A stretch of 57,977 nucleotides of DNA from a virus. Shown here in pieces: positions 45,591-55,111 of this stretch. The stretch lies in IMG/VR virus record IMGVR_UViG_3300006810_000004, positions 1 to 57,977 of that record. The stretch is one strand, 5' to 3'. A program made the position numbers and the translations under genes. The first letter of the stretch is position 1, and every line of letters begins with the position of its first letter. A model generated the notes under the pieces. The model worked only from the letters and a program-made list of their open reading frames with translations. It did no database searches and had not been told where the DNA came from.

Positions 45591-45784
45591 TATTTTTTCT
45601 TTTTCTTTTTCATCTTAGCAGCAGTGATAATATCACCTCTGGTTATTTTTTTAGGATCTCCATACATAGCAGCAAGTTTTTTGTTTTTTACTTTTGTAGT
45701 TTTTTTAGCTTTACCACCATCTTTGTACATCATTCCGCCACCCATCATTTTTTTAGGCATCTTCTTTTTTTTCATTTCATTCAT
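45590..45784 (-). CDS. Small Lys/Met-rich protein with Gly-Gly box
   Basis: 64 aa. 'MNEMKKKKMPKKMMGGGMMY' and 'KDGGKAKKTTKVKNKKLAAM', ending in a Lys run. AAGGAG precedes the ATG. Charge suggests DNA contact in the head. First of the four tandem basic genes. Confidence 0.65.
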   Translation of the reverse strand: MNEMKKKKMPKKMMGGGMMYKDGGKAKKTTKVKNKKLAAMYGDPKKITRGDIITAAKMKKKKKK

Positions 45785-45799
45785 AGTTTACTCCTTTGA

Positions 45800-46180
45800 T
45801 TAAGCATTAGTTATTTCTAATACACTTATTATAATACTCAAGTCTCCACCGTTTTGCGCTTGAGCTTTTATAATTTCTGATTCTTTTACTATTAGTGGAG
45901 TTGATGCCGCCACTACACTATCAGAAGTGTCTTGTGCCATATTACCGGTCGCAAGAAGTTCTTGAGATCGTTTAGCTTCTATTGGTCTATCTGTTTCTAA
46001 ATTATAACTGACGCCACTACTATCTACAAGAGATAAAGACACAGTACAGTTATTATTAATGTCTTTGTTAGATACACGAATAGATTTAACAATAGCTGAA
46101 GTTGCAGTAGGTACTGTATAGACAGAAGTCAAGGCTGTGGTGCTTAAATTGACTTTATAATTTGTATAATTATTTGCCAT
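45800..46180 (-). CDS. Small beta-rich structural protein
   Basis: 126 aa starting MANNYTNYKVNLSTTALTSV. Thr/Ser/Val-rich with strand-like alternation ('VYTVPTATSAIVKSIRVSNK', 'DLSIIISVLEITNA'). It looks like a jelly-roll or Ig-like virion protein; genes of this kind near tail genes are often fibre or tail accessory proteins. No catalytic motif. Confidence 0.65.
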   Translation of the reverse strand: MANNYTNYKVNLSTTALTSVYTVPTATSAIVKSIRVSNKDINNNCTVSLSLVDSSGVSYNLETDRPIEAKRSQELLATGNMAQDTSDSVVAASTPLIVKESEIIKAQAQNGGDLSIIISVLEITNA

Positions 46181-46351
46181 TTAAGAAAGAAACCAAGTAA
46201 TCTGTTCGTCTTCGTTGCGAAGAGTTTCTGAAGTATATGTATTATTTAACACAAATATCATTTGTTCTAGTGTTTGAATAAGAGTAGCCATTTGAGATTG
46301 ATTATACTCTTGAGTAGCTTGAGGTAATATAGGTGTTGTAATTTTAGCCAT
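46181..46351 (-). CDS. 56-aa hypothetical protein
   Basis: MAKITTPILPQATQEYNQSQ..., ending ITWFLS; helical with a Gln-rich middle ('MATLIQTLEQMIFVLNNTYT'). TAATG overlap with the 622-aa gene. Possible tail-assembly helper. Confidence 0.6.
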   Translation of the reverse strand: MAKITTPILPQATQEYNQSQMATLIQTLEQMIFVLNNTYTSETLRNEDEQITWFLS

Positions 46352-48219
46352 TAACTACCTCTTTTTCCATCAGGTTGCATATCAACTCTTAATGTTCCAT
46401 ATCTCCAATTTTCACCAGTAGCATTACTTTCAAGTTTTAAAGAAAGTTGTCTTCCTCTAATTCTTGTATCTTGTTTAGTTGTACTAGTTGTAATTTCAAA
46501 AGGACCATGGGTTGTTTGAGTAGCTGAAGGATAAGGTCTTGTTTGCATTGTAATATCTACATTACCTACTTGATTTTTAAAGTCAGGTAGAATTCTTCTT
46601 ATTGACATAAAGTTATCTCCTTCTCCTATATCAATATCACCAGATTCTATAAAAGCTACCATTGCACTACCGTCGTCATCAGTGCCTGTTTCTTGAGCGT
46701 AGATAAAACTACGACCTGTTTTAAGACCTTGAACAGTAGGAGTTGCTGTAGCAGAACTGCCTGCAACAAATTGAGAAGCATAAGGAACAGAATAAATACT
46801 ACTATTACTCCATGTAGTTCTATCCAAAGATCCTACATACCATAAATTTTCTAAATAATTATATACAACTTGTTTATTAATAACGTTAGAAGTTGAATCT
46901 GCATAGAACCACATAACTTCATTATAATCTGCGTTTGAAGCACAATAAACTTCTGTTAGAGAAGAAGGTGAAATAGAATCAAAAACATGATCTTGCACAC
47001 TACAAGGTATTTTTTTAACAGCACCATCATATAAGAAGAAAGAATCATTACCCATCCAATAAGCAATACCGTTTACATCAACTGCTGCGTTTAATCCTAC
47101 AGCACCACAATTCGAACCTAATTGTTTAAAACCAAAAGTAAGAGGAGGACCAATAAACTGCATTTGATACAAGGCAGTATCTGTCCAAATAAGAATAGCA
47201 CCTCTACTTCTTACAGCTGCTTGAATTTGATTACCTGCTGTTAGTCTGTGACTACCTGCAGTGTTAATAGAAGAAGGAGTCCATTCGTTTTGATTTTCTT
47301 GAGTAGACCATCGAATAAACATACTATCTTGAGTAGAGGTATCTCCAATAGTTGTTTCTGTTCCTAAACAAATAACGTGACGATCATCACCTGAAACTAA
47401 CATTAATCTAGTTTTTGTAGGAGCTGTAGAAACCTCTGTTACAGATGATCTATTGCTTGATAAACCAGCTGAAGTATCCCAATAAGACAATCCACCATTA
47501 AATTGTTGTGATAAAACATCTTCTCCCCAGTTGTCCAAGGACCATTTTCCTGCTTCCAATAACACACCAGAAGCGCCTGTCAAACCTTCTCTAGATGTAT
47601 CCCAAGTTGAGTCTCCCCAAGTACCAGCACCCCAACCATATCCTAGTAAAGAAGTTGCAGGACCTGTATTAAATTGATAGGAAGCATTAGCAGTGGCTCC
47701 TGTAGCTGTTGAAGTAGCTGCGGCAGGTGCTTCTATAGTATATGTATCCGTAGTGGGGACAGTTAATATTTCAAACTCTCTTTGTAAATTAGCTTGAGTT
47801 ATTCCCCCTACAGCAGCACTCACAGTTGCAATCGTTACAAAGTCCCCTATGAGCGCCCCATGAGACGCGTCTGTCACAGTGACAGTAGATGATTCATCAG
47901 TTACAGCAAACTGTGTAATGTTGCCCGTGCCTGAAGCACGTATAGGGGAAATGTCAGCATAGTTATTTTCAGAATATGCATACAACTTTTTATTAGTTCC
48001 ATACACAGCATATTTAACACCATCTAAACTTGAATAAGTTAGAACAGCTCTTACTGCTCCAATGATTCCGTCTTGTGTTACTTTAGACCAGCCACCTATT
48101 TTTTCAGGTAGTCCATAACGAAATCTTACGTTGTCACAATCCGACCATTTACCCTCTGCGCCGTATTCAGTATTCTGCTTATCTATACCTGGTGCAAATT
48201 GCAGTTTTGTTAACGGCAT
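46351..48219 (-). CDS. Tail/head-completion protein, stabilisation-protein-like beta-propeller
   Basis: 622 aa. Starts 'MPLTKLQFAPGIDKQNTEYG' and 'WSDCDNVRFRYGLPEKIGGW'. The repeating 'YSSLDGVKYAVYGTNKKLYA' and later blade-like segments ('GSHRLTAGNQIQAAVRSRGA', 'ILIWTDTALYQMQFIG', 'IAYWMGNDSFFLYDGAVKKI') resemble the P22 gp10/T7 gp12-type tail proteins that seal the portal vertex. It follows the fibre cassette and is the largest late tail gene. Assignment is by sequence character and order. Confidence 0.65.
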   Translation of the reverse strand: MPLTKLQFAPGIDKQNTEYGAEGKWSDCDNVRFRYGLPEKIGGWSKVTQDGIIGAVRAVLTYSSLDGVKYAVYGTNKKLYAYSENNYADISPIRASGTGNITQFAVTDESSTVTVTDASHGALIGDFVTIATVSAAVGGITQANLQREFEILTVPTTDTYTIEAPAAATSTATGATANASYQFNTGPATSLLGYGWGAGTWGDSTWDTSREGLTGASGVLLEAGKWSLDNWGEDVLSQQFNGGLSYWDTSAGLSSNRSSVTEVSTAPTKTRLMLVSGDDRHVICLGTETTIGDTSTQDSMFIRWSTQENQNEWTPSSINTAGSHRLTAGNQIQAAVRSRGAILIWTDTALYQMQFIGPPLTFGFKQLGSNCGAVGLNAAVDVNGIAYWMGNDSFFLYDGAVKKIPCSVQDHVFDSISPSSLTEVYCASNADYNEVMWFYADSTSNVINKQVVYNYLENLWYVGSLDRTTWSNSSIYSVPYASQFVAGSSATATPTVQGLKTGRSFIYAQETGTDDDGSAMVAFIESGDIDIGEGDNFMSIRRILPDFKNQVGNVDITMQTRPYPSATQTTHGPFEITTSTTKQDTRIRGRQLSLKLESNATGENWRYGTLRVDMQPDGKRGS

Positions 48220-48227
48220 TGAAGCTC

Positions 48228-49229
48228 CTAGTTAGTTGCGTAGAATGGCATCCAGTAATCAGTGCCATTAATATTGACACGGATATGTCCTGTTAAAGAT
48301 CCTACACTTGTATCAGTTGTAATACTCTTAGTTTGATCTGAAGCACTTGTGCCATCAAATCTAATAAACTCTTGATCTGTATCATCTTGGTCTAATGTTA
48401 AACAAGCTATAGCACCAGAAGTGTTTGCTTGACTGACTGTTACTAATGCACTTGTTGGTGAGCTTGTGCCAAAACCAATTTTATCTGCTGACCCATCTAT
48501 AAAGAAAGCATGTGTTAAAGTATTTGTTTCTGCTCTAAAATCTACTGAAGCACCTGAATCATTAAAAGTAAACCCACCCCCATCAAAGTCAATGGCTCCT
48601 GTTGCTTTTACACCACCAACAACATGTAGTTCTGTTGAAGGAGAAGCTGTTTTTATACCTACTCTATCATTACCTGCATCAGTGAAAAATAAGTTTGCAT
48701 CACCATTACCTTCAATACGAAAGTCTAAGTCAGCACTTGATTCGTTAAAGACAAAAGTACCACCGTCGAGAGAAGTGTTACCTGACACTGTTAATGTTCC
48801 ATTAGCTTTCAAATTACCAGCGTCGGCCAAAACATCAAACATTGTAGAACCGTCGGAATAAAGTATATGCTTAGATCCTGCTACTAAATTTGTTGCTGTA
48901 CCGCCCGCAGGTTTAAAACCTAAACTGTGAGTTCCCATAGTGGTTGCGTTATCGACTATATACCAAGTCTCTACAGCTTCGCATTGCATTGTTGTATTAC
49001 CTGATAAGGTACCTGTTAATTTTATAATAGCATTACTTTGTTCATCTGCAGTCGTACCATCAGAGGCAGTTAAAGAATCAGTTGTGCTTGCGACTGCAAC
49101 AGCTACATATCCTTTAATTGCTGATTCTACTTTTTGTAAATTATTGTTTGTAATAGTACCCCAAGTTCCAGAGTTTTCTCCAGTCGCTTGAATTTCTAAA
49201 TTTAAAATTGATGAATACGTTGATGCCAT
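48228..49229 (-). CDS. Tail fibre-like protein with DRVGI-type repeats
   Basis: 333 aa. Two repeats of a phage-fibre neck unit: 'DFRIEGNGDANLFFTDAGND' followed by 'RVGIKTASPSTELHVVGG', and 'DFRAETNTLTHAFFIDGSAD' followed by 'KIGFGTSSPTSALVTV'. Thr/Asn/Gly-rich, beta-structured, as in trimeric fibres. N-terminal 'NNLQKVESAIKGYVAVAVAS' probably attaches to the tail. No intramolecular chaperone domain (S74) is visible. Confidence 0.75.
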   Translation of the reverse strand: MASTYSSILNLEIQATGENSGTWGTITNNNLQKVESAIKGYVAVAVASTTDSLTASDGTTADEQSNAIIKLTGTLSGNTTMQCEAVETWYIVDNATTMGTHSLGFKPAGGTATNLVAGSKHILYSDGSTMFDVLADAGNLKANGTLTVSGNTSLDGGTFVFNESSADLDFRIEGNGDANLFFTDAGNDRVGIKTASPSTELHVVGGVKATGAIDFDGGGFTFNDSGASVDFRAETNTLTHAFFIDGSADKIGFGTSSPTSALVTVSQANTSGAIACLTLDQDDTDQEFIRFDGTSASDQTKSITTDTSVGSLTGHIRVNINGTDYWMPFYATN

Positions 49230-49238
49230 ATTTTAATC

Positions 49239-49706
49239 CTATCCTACGTCATCCAATAATGCAGCTACAATACAAGTAGCACTTGCATCTCCTGCATCAC
49301 CTATATCTGAACTAATAGCATGGATGTCTGCTACAGTTGCGTTAGGTAATCTTCCAAACCATGATTGACTTGGTCCTATAAATATTCCATCAGCTAGATT
49401 ATTAGCTGCTGTTCCTGCATCTATTGATAACATAATGCCGTCTGTGGTGCTAGTATTTTTAACAAATAAAAATTTAACTTTGTCTCCTGTGGCTATTGCT
49501 GTCGGAGCTGTATCTTGATCTACTGCCGTATAATCTAAAAAATGACCTGCTATGAGGTCAGCACTTGTCGTGGTTACTTCAGTCTTCTTATAATACCATT
49601 TATCATTGACATCATCAGGGGTAACTGTCATAGATCCACTAATTGTGGTAGCTATCTCATCTGGTAATAATGTTACTGATAAGCTTACTGTTGCGTCATT
49701 GGCCAT
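49239..49706 (-). CDS. Small beta-rich structural protein
   Basis: 155 aa, MANDATVSLSVTLLPDEIAT..., with 'LMVKNTSTTDGIMLSI'-like strands ('KFLFVKNTSTTDGIMLSIDA') and 'NLADGIFIGPSQSWFGRLPN'. An Ig-like or jelly-roll fold is likely. In the fibre cassette, one-base overlap with the next gene. Common in marine phages; function unknown. Confidence 0.7.
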   Translation of the reverse strand: MANDATVSLSVTLLPDEIATTISGSMTVTPDDVNDKWYYKKTEVTTTSADLIAGHFLDYTAVDQDTAPTAIATGDKVKFLFVKNTSTTDGIMLSIDAGTAANNLADGIFIGPSQSWFGRLPNATVADIHAISSDIGDAGDASATCIVAALLDDVG

Positions 49707-50095
49707 TAATCTGTGCTCCCTGGTTCTACATCAATCCATGTAGCGTCTGCTGTGTCGTCTACTTCATTCCATAAGAAAAAATTAGGTGATCCTACAGAAA
49801 ATGAAATTAAATTTTGAAATGCATCACCAAATGCTGTTTCATCTCCCAATCCTACAGTAATTTGTCCTGCAGTGCTAGTAGTAACATTAGCATCAGCAGC
49901 CACAGTTTCAGTGCCTATCGTAAAGCTTGCTGATACAGTAGTAACTGCAAATGTTGCCGCGCCTATTACAGATCCTAAATCATCAACACTAGCACTTAAA
50001 GAAACACCACTAACAAATGGTGATCCTACATTTTGAACTGCTCCTCCTCTAACTGAGGCAATTCCAAACTCTGATATTGATCCGTGACCTAACAT
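49706..50095 (-). CDS. Small fibre-module protein
   Basis: 129 aa, MLGHGSISEFGIASVRGGAV..., Ala/Thr/Val/Gly-rich, beta, with 'LISFSVGSPNFFLWNEVDDT' and 'WIDVEPGSTD' at the end. No membrane segment. Probably a fibre or tail-spike subunit; no known domain. Confidence 0.65.
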   Translation of the reverse strand: MLGHGSISEFGIASVRGGAVQNVGSPFVSGVSLSASVDDLGSVIGAATFAVTTVSASFTIGTETVAADANVTTSTAGQITVGLGDETAFGDAFQNLISFSVGSPNFFLWNEVDDTADATWIDVEPGSTD

Positions 50096-51157
50096 TTATC
50101 TTGCCGTTGTCGGCACTCCTTTACTACTAACAAATGGGTTCTCTGCAAAAGCCATGTAAACAAATGTTTGACCATTTGTATTATAACTTGCACCATCACT
50201 TCTTACTTTAAAACCATTACTACAAAAATCACCAAAGGTACTAGTTGCTTCAGCATCAGTTGCTTCTGCTTTAACATATTTACTAAATGGGTTAGTGGGG
50301 TTTCTTGTACCATCAAATATAAACCATTCTCTACCACTAGATGTTCCTTTTATCATGACCCAAGCAGGTTTAAATCCTGTATACACAAATGGTCCGTTTG
50401 TACTACCATTACCAACATAGCTGCCGAATTTTGAGTAGCCTTGTTTTTCTGCAAAACTATAAAATACATATGAGCCACCATTTGTATTTAATCTATCGTT
50501 ATTAGTTACACCACCTACAGTAAAGACACTTGAAGTTGGAGATGTATCTCCATAAAAACCAAAATCTTCTTTAGCATCTGTATTATTTAATCTTAATCCA
50601 TGTGTATTTCCAATAGATTCATGATAGACATTCCAAGCATCTGCTGCATTTAACTTTTTTGTAATATGTAATTTAGGTACTGCACCTAATCCATGTCCTA
50701 CTGTTAATTCACTACCTGTACCTGTATATGTTCCAATACTAAATCCTGCTTCTTGATTTACTTGTAGATTAACAGTAATAGAACCATCATCATTATCAGC
50801 TTTTGTTCCGCCATTACACTTCCATTGCCATGCTACAAAGGTTTGACTATCACCATTAGTATTTCTTTGATTTGCAGGACCTACTGTAAAACCATCAGTA
50901 TCGAAAGAAATAAGGTCTTTAGCAGTATCTGCAGTATTAAATTCTGCAACATCTGCTTCACTACCTAAACTTTTTGCTCTACCTCTTGTACTATCAAACA
51001 AAGCATGAGTTGATGTTGAACTTCTTCTTTTTATCCAAATCCAATCAGGTGCTATAGTAGCATTACCTTGACTAGTTACTGCTAGGGTAGAACTATTACC
51101 ACTATAAGCTGCTGCTTGAAAATATTCTGATGGGTCGTCTATATCTGTATAAGCCAT
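50096..51157 (-). CDS. Fibre-module protein, WIWIKRR/DUF7483-like
   Basis: 353 aa. 'SQGNATIAPDWIWIKRRSST', 'THALFDSTRGRAKSLGSEAD', 'LISFDTDGFTVGPANQRNTN' and 'DSQTFVAWQWKCNGG' form a pattern seen in many marine phage receptor-binding regions, which I recall as DUF7483. A second copy of the same unit follows: 'FKPAWVMIKGTSSGREWFIF', 'CSNGFKVRSDGASYNTNGQT', 'FVYMAFAENPF'. Probably a carbohydrate- or surface-binding fibre component. Confidence 0.75.
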   Translation of the reverse strand: MAYTDIDDPSEYFQAAAYSGNSSTLAVTSQGNATIAPDWIWIKRRSSTSTHALFDSTRGRAKSLGSEADVAEFNTADTAKDLISFDTDGFTVGPANQRNTNGDSQTFVAWQWKCNGGTKADNDDGSITVNLQVNQEAGFSIGTYTGTGSELTVGHGLGAVPKLHITKKLNAADAWNVYHESIGNTHGLRLNNTDAKEDFGFYGDTSPTSSVFTVGGVTNNDRLNTNGGSYVFYSFAEKQGYSKFGSYVGNGSTNGPFVYTGFKPAWVMIKGTSSGREWFIFDGTRNPTNPFSKYVKAEATDAEATSTFGDFCSNGFKVRSDGASYNTNGQTFVYMAFAENPFVSSKGVPTTAR

Positions 51158-52539
51158 TATCCAAACTCCGCTAAATTTTTAGTGTTAAGTGCAAAATAAC
51201 CTGATGGTGGTGCATATTTAAATAAACCTTCACCATTAGCATCTGTATTTCCTGCTGAAGAAATTTCTCCTGCAAAAGTATCGTCTGCACCAAAGTTAGT
51301 ATTGTAGGTTACTGTTGAACTTCCTTGACCATTACTTTGTGCAAAAACATAAAGAGCATTGTCAATATCAATTGTTCCTTGACTTGCGTTATTTTTATAA
51401 AATGTAACAGTATTTTGTGCTGTGTCTAAATCTAGTGCTATTGCCATTATGTCATCTACTGCCCAAGTTGCACCATAAGAAGCACCTCCCGGAAGTTTTG
51501 TAGCATTCATTACATAACCATGACCAGAGCCACCATTTTGTGATTCATCTAGTTGTCTCTGACCATCAAAACCATCTACAGTAGATATACCTATCATTGC
51601 ATTACTTGCTGTTTTTGCTGTGCAAATCATTTCAACATACCATTTACCCTTTTGTACTGCTATGGAACTTCCTGCTGTACTTGCGTTAGTACAAACTGTT
51701 TTTAAATTACCTTCACTAAATGCAACTGTAGTTGTGTCTGTTAATAAAGGATTCATAGTAGCAAAATTATTAGTAGGTGTATCTATCATTACATCTGTTG
51801 CTGCAAGATTAGTTACTGCCCAATGATGGTCATTACCTGAAGTATCTGCACCTATACCACTAGAGTTTTGACTTGTACCTGTTTCTTTAAACTCTAAATA
51901 AAAACCATTAGTCCCATAACTACCTGTGTAGGCTTTTGGTATCCAAACACCATTGTCATCAGTCTCAGCGAAGTCTGTTGGTGCTTTTGCAGCACCATCT
52001 ACAAGATGAACTTCTGTTAGGTATGCATCAAGGTAGCTACTTGAATTATAAGATGACTGACTTCCTATAGTATGGGGAGCTGTATTATTAACCGCAAAAT
52101 CATCATTTTGACTAGGATTATTTCTTTGAGAAAAATCTGTAATTTGTGTTCCGTTTACATATAACTTTATTCTGTCATTAGCAGTGCCATTAGTTGTATC
52201 TATTGCAAGAACAATATGATACCAAGCACTTGGGTCACGAAAAAGTCCTGTTGTTAAGAAGTGATTATAAGTCCAACCAGTAAGACATAACTGGTCATTA
52301 ACAAAAGCTAAACCTTGCCAACCTGTATTAGCATTTGCTCCATAAGCTAGAAAAATCATTTGATTTCCTGATGGTGATAGATTTGCTCTTTTAAGCCAAG
52401 TGCTAAAGGTAAAAGTTTTACGATTACCAGCACTAGATGGAGTTCTTCTTAAATCAGCACTATCATTATCATTAAACCTAAGAGAATTATCTATTTCATA
52501 TCCACCACTAACTGAATTAGCACCTAAGATATTAACCAT
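51157..52539 (-). CDS. Receptor-binding-type protein with LamG and SPRY domains
   Basis: 460 aa. Residues about 15-200 form a LamG/concanavalin-like jelly roll ('RTPSSAGNRKTFTFSTWLKR', 'SAWYHIVLAIDTTNGTANDR', 'IKLYVNGTQITDF', 'YLDAYLTEVHLVDG'). From about 270 a SPRY-like domain ('QKGKWYVEMICTAKTASNAM', 'IGISTVDGFDGQRQLDES', 'DDIMAIALDLDTAQNTVTFY'). It ends 'GLFKYAPPSGYFALNTKNLA', the usual end of this marine phage family. Strong candidate for host recognition. Confidence 0.8.
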   Translation of the reverse strand: MVNILGANSVSGGYEIDNSLRFNDNDSADLRRTPSSAGNRKTFTFSTWLKRANLSPSGNQMIFLAYGANANTGWQGLAFVNDQLCLTGWTYNHFLTTGLFRDPSAWYHIVLAIDTTNGTANDRIKLYVNGTQITDFSQRNNPSQNDDFAVNNTAPHTIGSQSSYNSSSYLDAYLTEVHLVDGAAKAPTDFAETDDNGVWIPKAYTGSYGTNGFYLEFKETGTSQNSSGIGADTSGNDHHWAVTNLAATDVMIDTPTNNFATMNPLLTDTTTVAFSEGNLKTVCTNASTAGSSIAVQKGKWYVEMICTAKTASNAMIGISTVDGFDGQRQLDESQNGGSGHGYVMNATKLPGGASYGATWAVDDIMAIALDLDTAQNTVTFYKNNASQGTIDIDNALYVFAQSNGQGSSTVTYNTNFGADDTFAGEISSAGNTDANGEGLFKYAPPSGYFALNTKNLAEFG

Positions 52540-53153
52540 TATACTACCTCGTCTGGAAATTCTCCAAGTGGTCTTGATGTAACTCCATCACTATCTGTTG
52601 TGTATTCTAATAAAGTAATTAAGGCTTCAACATTTGCACAACCATCTATAGCTGTTTCCATAGCATTAACTTTTGTTCTTACTGCTGCTCTATAAGTTGC
52701 AATATTACTTGGTACAGAATAATCAGAAACATCTGCTGCTTTGATTACATACCAATCAGTATTTGATAATAGTCCTGCTGCTTGTGCGTTGAATTGATTT
52801 TTATAATTAGTCTTTAATCCATAAGTAACAATTTGGTTTCCGTCACTATCTAATAATGGGTCGCCATCTTCATCTACTTCATTAACATCTGCAATAGCTT
52901 TAGCAGTTGCTGTTCCATAACTACCTGTAACTTTACCACTACCAAACGCATAAGTTATATTTGTATTAATATAGAATGTTTCATCTTTTCTATTTGTTTC
53001 ATCTATCTCTACAGTATAGATACCAATGGCATTTCTTTCTGCCTCTGTCCATAAACTATAAATAGCTTTTGGATATAAATTATCCCCTATTTGTATTCCT
53101 TTATTTCCTTTTGGGAAACTTGTTATACTTCCTGATATTACTTGTGCAAACAT
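52539..53153 (-). CDS. Tail fibre assembly-like protein
   Basis: 204 aa. 'QIGDNLYPKAIYSLWTEAER' with 'AIGIYTVEIDET', then 'SNTDWYVIKAADVSDYSVPS' and 'IATYRAAVRTKVNAMETAID'. The 'LSNTDWYVIK', 'V...I..YR.A.R' pattern near the C-terminus is typical of fibre assembly or DUF4376-like proteins in phage fibre cassettes. It lies between the two large fibre genes. Confidence 0.65.
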   Translation of the reverse strand: MFAQVISGSITSFPKGNKGIQIGDNLYPKAIYSLWTEAERNAIGIYTVEIDETNRKDETFYINTNITYAFGSGKVTGSYGTATAKAIADVNEVDEDGDPLLDSDGNQIVTYGLKTNYKNQFNAQAAGLLSNTDWYVIKAADVSDYSVPSNIATYRAAVRTKVNAMETAIDGCANVEALITLLEYTTDSDGVTSRPLGEFPDEVV

Positions 53154-53160
53154 ATTACTC

Positions 53161-55098
53161 CTATGATAAAGTTAAATTTAAATTTCTACCAACTTCTAAC
53201 CATTTAGAACCATTGTATCTAAATACAAATAAATCCCCTTTGCTAGCTGTTGTTGTTAATGTGGGTGCTGTGTCACCTGTAAATTCATAGACTGCGTTCC
53301 ATGTAATTGTTCTTGAACCTGTACCATCTTGTATTAATAGTAAAGATACAAACTGTCCTGCTGCAGGTGTAGTACCACTTGGTGCAGATATAGTTCTATT
53401 ACCTGCCATTGTTAATTTAGCTACAGGAGATGCAATAACATCCCAAGCAACAGTCGCTCCATCAGTTAATGTATCTTCTGTATAAAGTGCTGCTCCAGAT
53501 ATTTTTGTTAATCCATTAGCATCTGCTGTATAAACTTTAGAAGCTGCTGTTGTTCCTAATGTAGCTAAGTCTGAATAATTTAATTCTGCTGCTGTTGATG
53601 TAACATTTGTACCACCAATATCAAGAGTAGTCATTTGAACTTCTCCTGCAACAGTTACTAAGTTAGCCGCTACAGTTATTAAATCAGTATCATCAGCATG
53701 TCCTATTGTTGTGCCATCAATTAAAACATTGTCAATATCTAATGAACCACCACTAATTAATCCTGTAGTTGTTATCGTTGATGCACCTGTATCTATAGTA
53801 CCAAATCCTGAAGTTATAGAACCAGAGTTTAATGCTCCTGTTGTTACAATATTTGAACCACCTACATTATGTCCTGCAAAATAAGTAGAAACAGTATCGA
53901 CATTGGTCATACGCATTGTACCTGCGTCATTAATTAATATACCATCTCCACTTGCTACTGCTGTAGTGCCTCTTGAAGTACCACCATCAATTAAATTTAT
54001 TTCTGTAGCTGTTGATGTTACTGCTACATCTTCATTTATTTTTGGTGAAGTTAAAGTTTTGTTTGTTAAAGTATCTGTTGTTGCTTTACCTACTAATGTA
54101 TCAGTAGCTGCTGGCAGTGTTAAAGTAACATTACCAGAAAAAGCTGAGTGAGCAGGAGCTTGAATTTGTGCATAGTGTGCGTTTGATGATTCACAGTAAA
54201 ATCTGACTACAGACTGTGCTCCAGCGTTTTTAACATCAAGAACACCACCATTAACTGTTAGATCGTCTCCAACACTTATATCACCAGTGACTGTTAAAGA
54301 ATCTACAAAAGCATCTTTCCATCTAACGCCTGTAGATCCTAGATCTACATCACTATCTGATTGTGGACCAAATATATTGTCACCAAGATAAACTTGTTCT
54401 ACGTTTGCTGCATAAAAATGTATTTCATCGGCAGTTTCAAAATCTATTTTTGTTTGATCATCTTCACCTATTTTAATATCTGTAGCTAGTAAAGATGTGA
54501 TTGTAGTTTGAGCTGCACTAAGAGCTAAATCAATTGTATTATCGGCATCTTGATATGTGACTGTAATACCTGTTTCAGTATTACTACTAAACATAGCACC
54601 TGTTGTATCTGATATTACTTCAGCTAAAGTTGTACCATTAACTGTTATAGCATCCGCTTCTAATGTGCCATCAATGTCTGCATTACCAGAAATATCTAAA
54701 GTTGCTGCATCTAATTCACCAGATGCTGTAAGATTTGTAACACCTGTTACAGCACCACCAAAAGCAACATTATTACTTCCATCTTCAAATATTAATTTAC
54801 TTGCAGGTAGAGTACAAAAAACATCTTTAGTGCCTGAACTAAAATTAACAGCACTATCACTGTTAGAGCTAGATATTACAGTAGTTCTTGCTAAATCAGA
54901 ACTGTCTCCATCTAAAGTTCCAAGTCCTACTTCAAACTCTGCCTGGTCTTGGTGTGCTATACAATAATATACTGTATTAGAATTACCAATACCTGCAGCA
55001 AAAGTTTCAAAACCTGTTACAGCGCCACCAAGAGATACAGTTCCTGTACCTGTAGTGGTTGTTGTTTCTTTTACACGATCATTAATGACTAATGCCAT
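53161..55098 (-). CDS. Long tail fibre protein
   Basis: 645 aa. N-terminal ~100 residues ('MALVINDRVKETTTTTGTGT', 'YCIAHQDQAEFEVGLGTLDG', 'TVISSSNSDSAVNFSSGTKD') are the conserved attachment part found at the start of fibres in many marine phages. The body is a Thr/Asp/Gly beta repeat region with 'LEADAITVNGTTLAEVISDT' and 'VGTLTNKTLTSPKIN'-type units ('DTLTNKTLTSPKINEDVAVT'). The C-terminal ~100 residues ('VAWDVIASPVAKLTMAGNRT', 'FRYNGSKWLEVGRN') close the fibre with a jelly-roll-like unit. Confidence 0.8.
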   Translation of the reverse strand: MALVINDRVKETTTTTGTGTVSLGGAVTGFETFAAGIGNSNTVYYCIAHQDQAEFEVGLGTLDGDSSDLARTTVISSSNSDSAVNFSSGTKDVFCTLPASKLIFEDGSNNVAFGGAVTGVTNLTASGELDAATLDISGNADIDGTLEADAITVNGTTLAEVISDTTGAMFSSNTETGITVTYQDADNTIDLALSAAQTTITSLLATDIKIGEDDQTKIDFETADEIHFYAANVEQVYLGDNIFGPQSDSDVDLGSTGVRWKDAFVDSLTVTGDISVGDDLTVNGGVLDVKNAGAQSVVRFYCESSNAHYAQIQAPAHSAFSGNVTLTLPAATDTLVGKATTDTLTNKTLTSPKINEDVAVTSTATEINLIDGGTSRGTTAVASGDGILINDAGTMRMTNVDTVSTYFAGHNVGGSNIVTTGALNSGSITSGFGTIDTGASTITTTGLISGGSLDIDNVLIDGTTIGHADDTDLITVAANLVTVAGEVQMTTLDIGGTNVTSTAAELNYSDLATLGTTAASKVYTADANGLTKISGAALYTEDTLTDGATVAWDVIASPVAKLTMAGNRTISAPSGTTPAAGQFVSLLLIQDGTGSRTITWNAVYEFTGDTAPTLTTTASKGDLFVFRYNGSKWLEVGRNLNLTLS

Positions 55099-55111
55099 TT
55101 AAATTTTTCTC

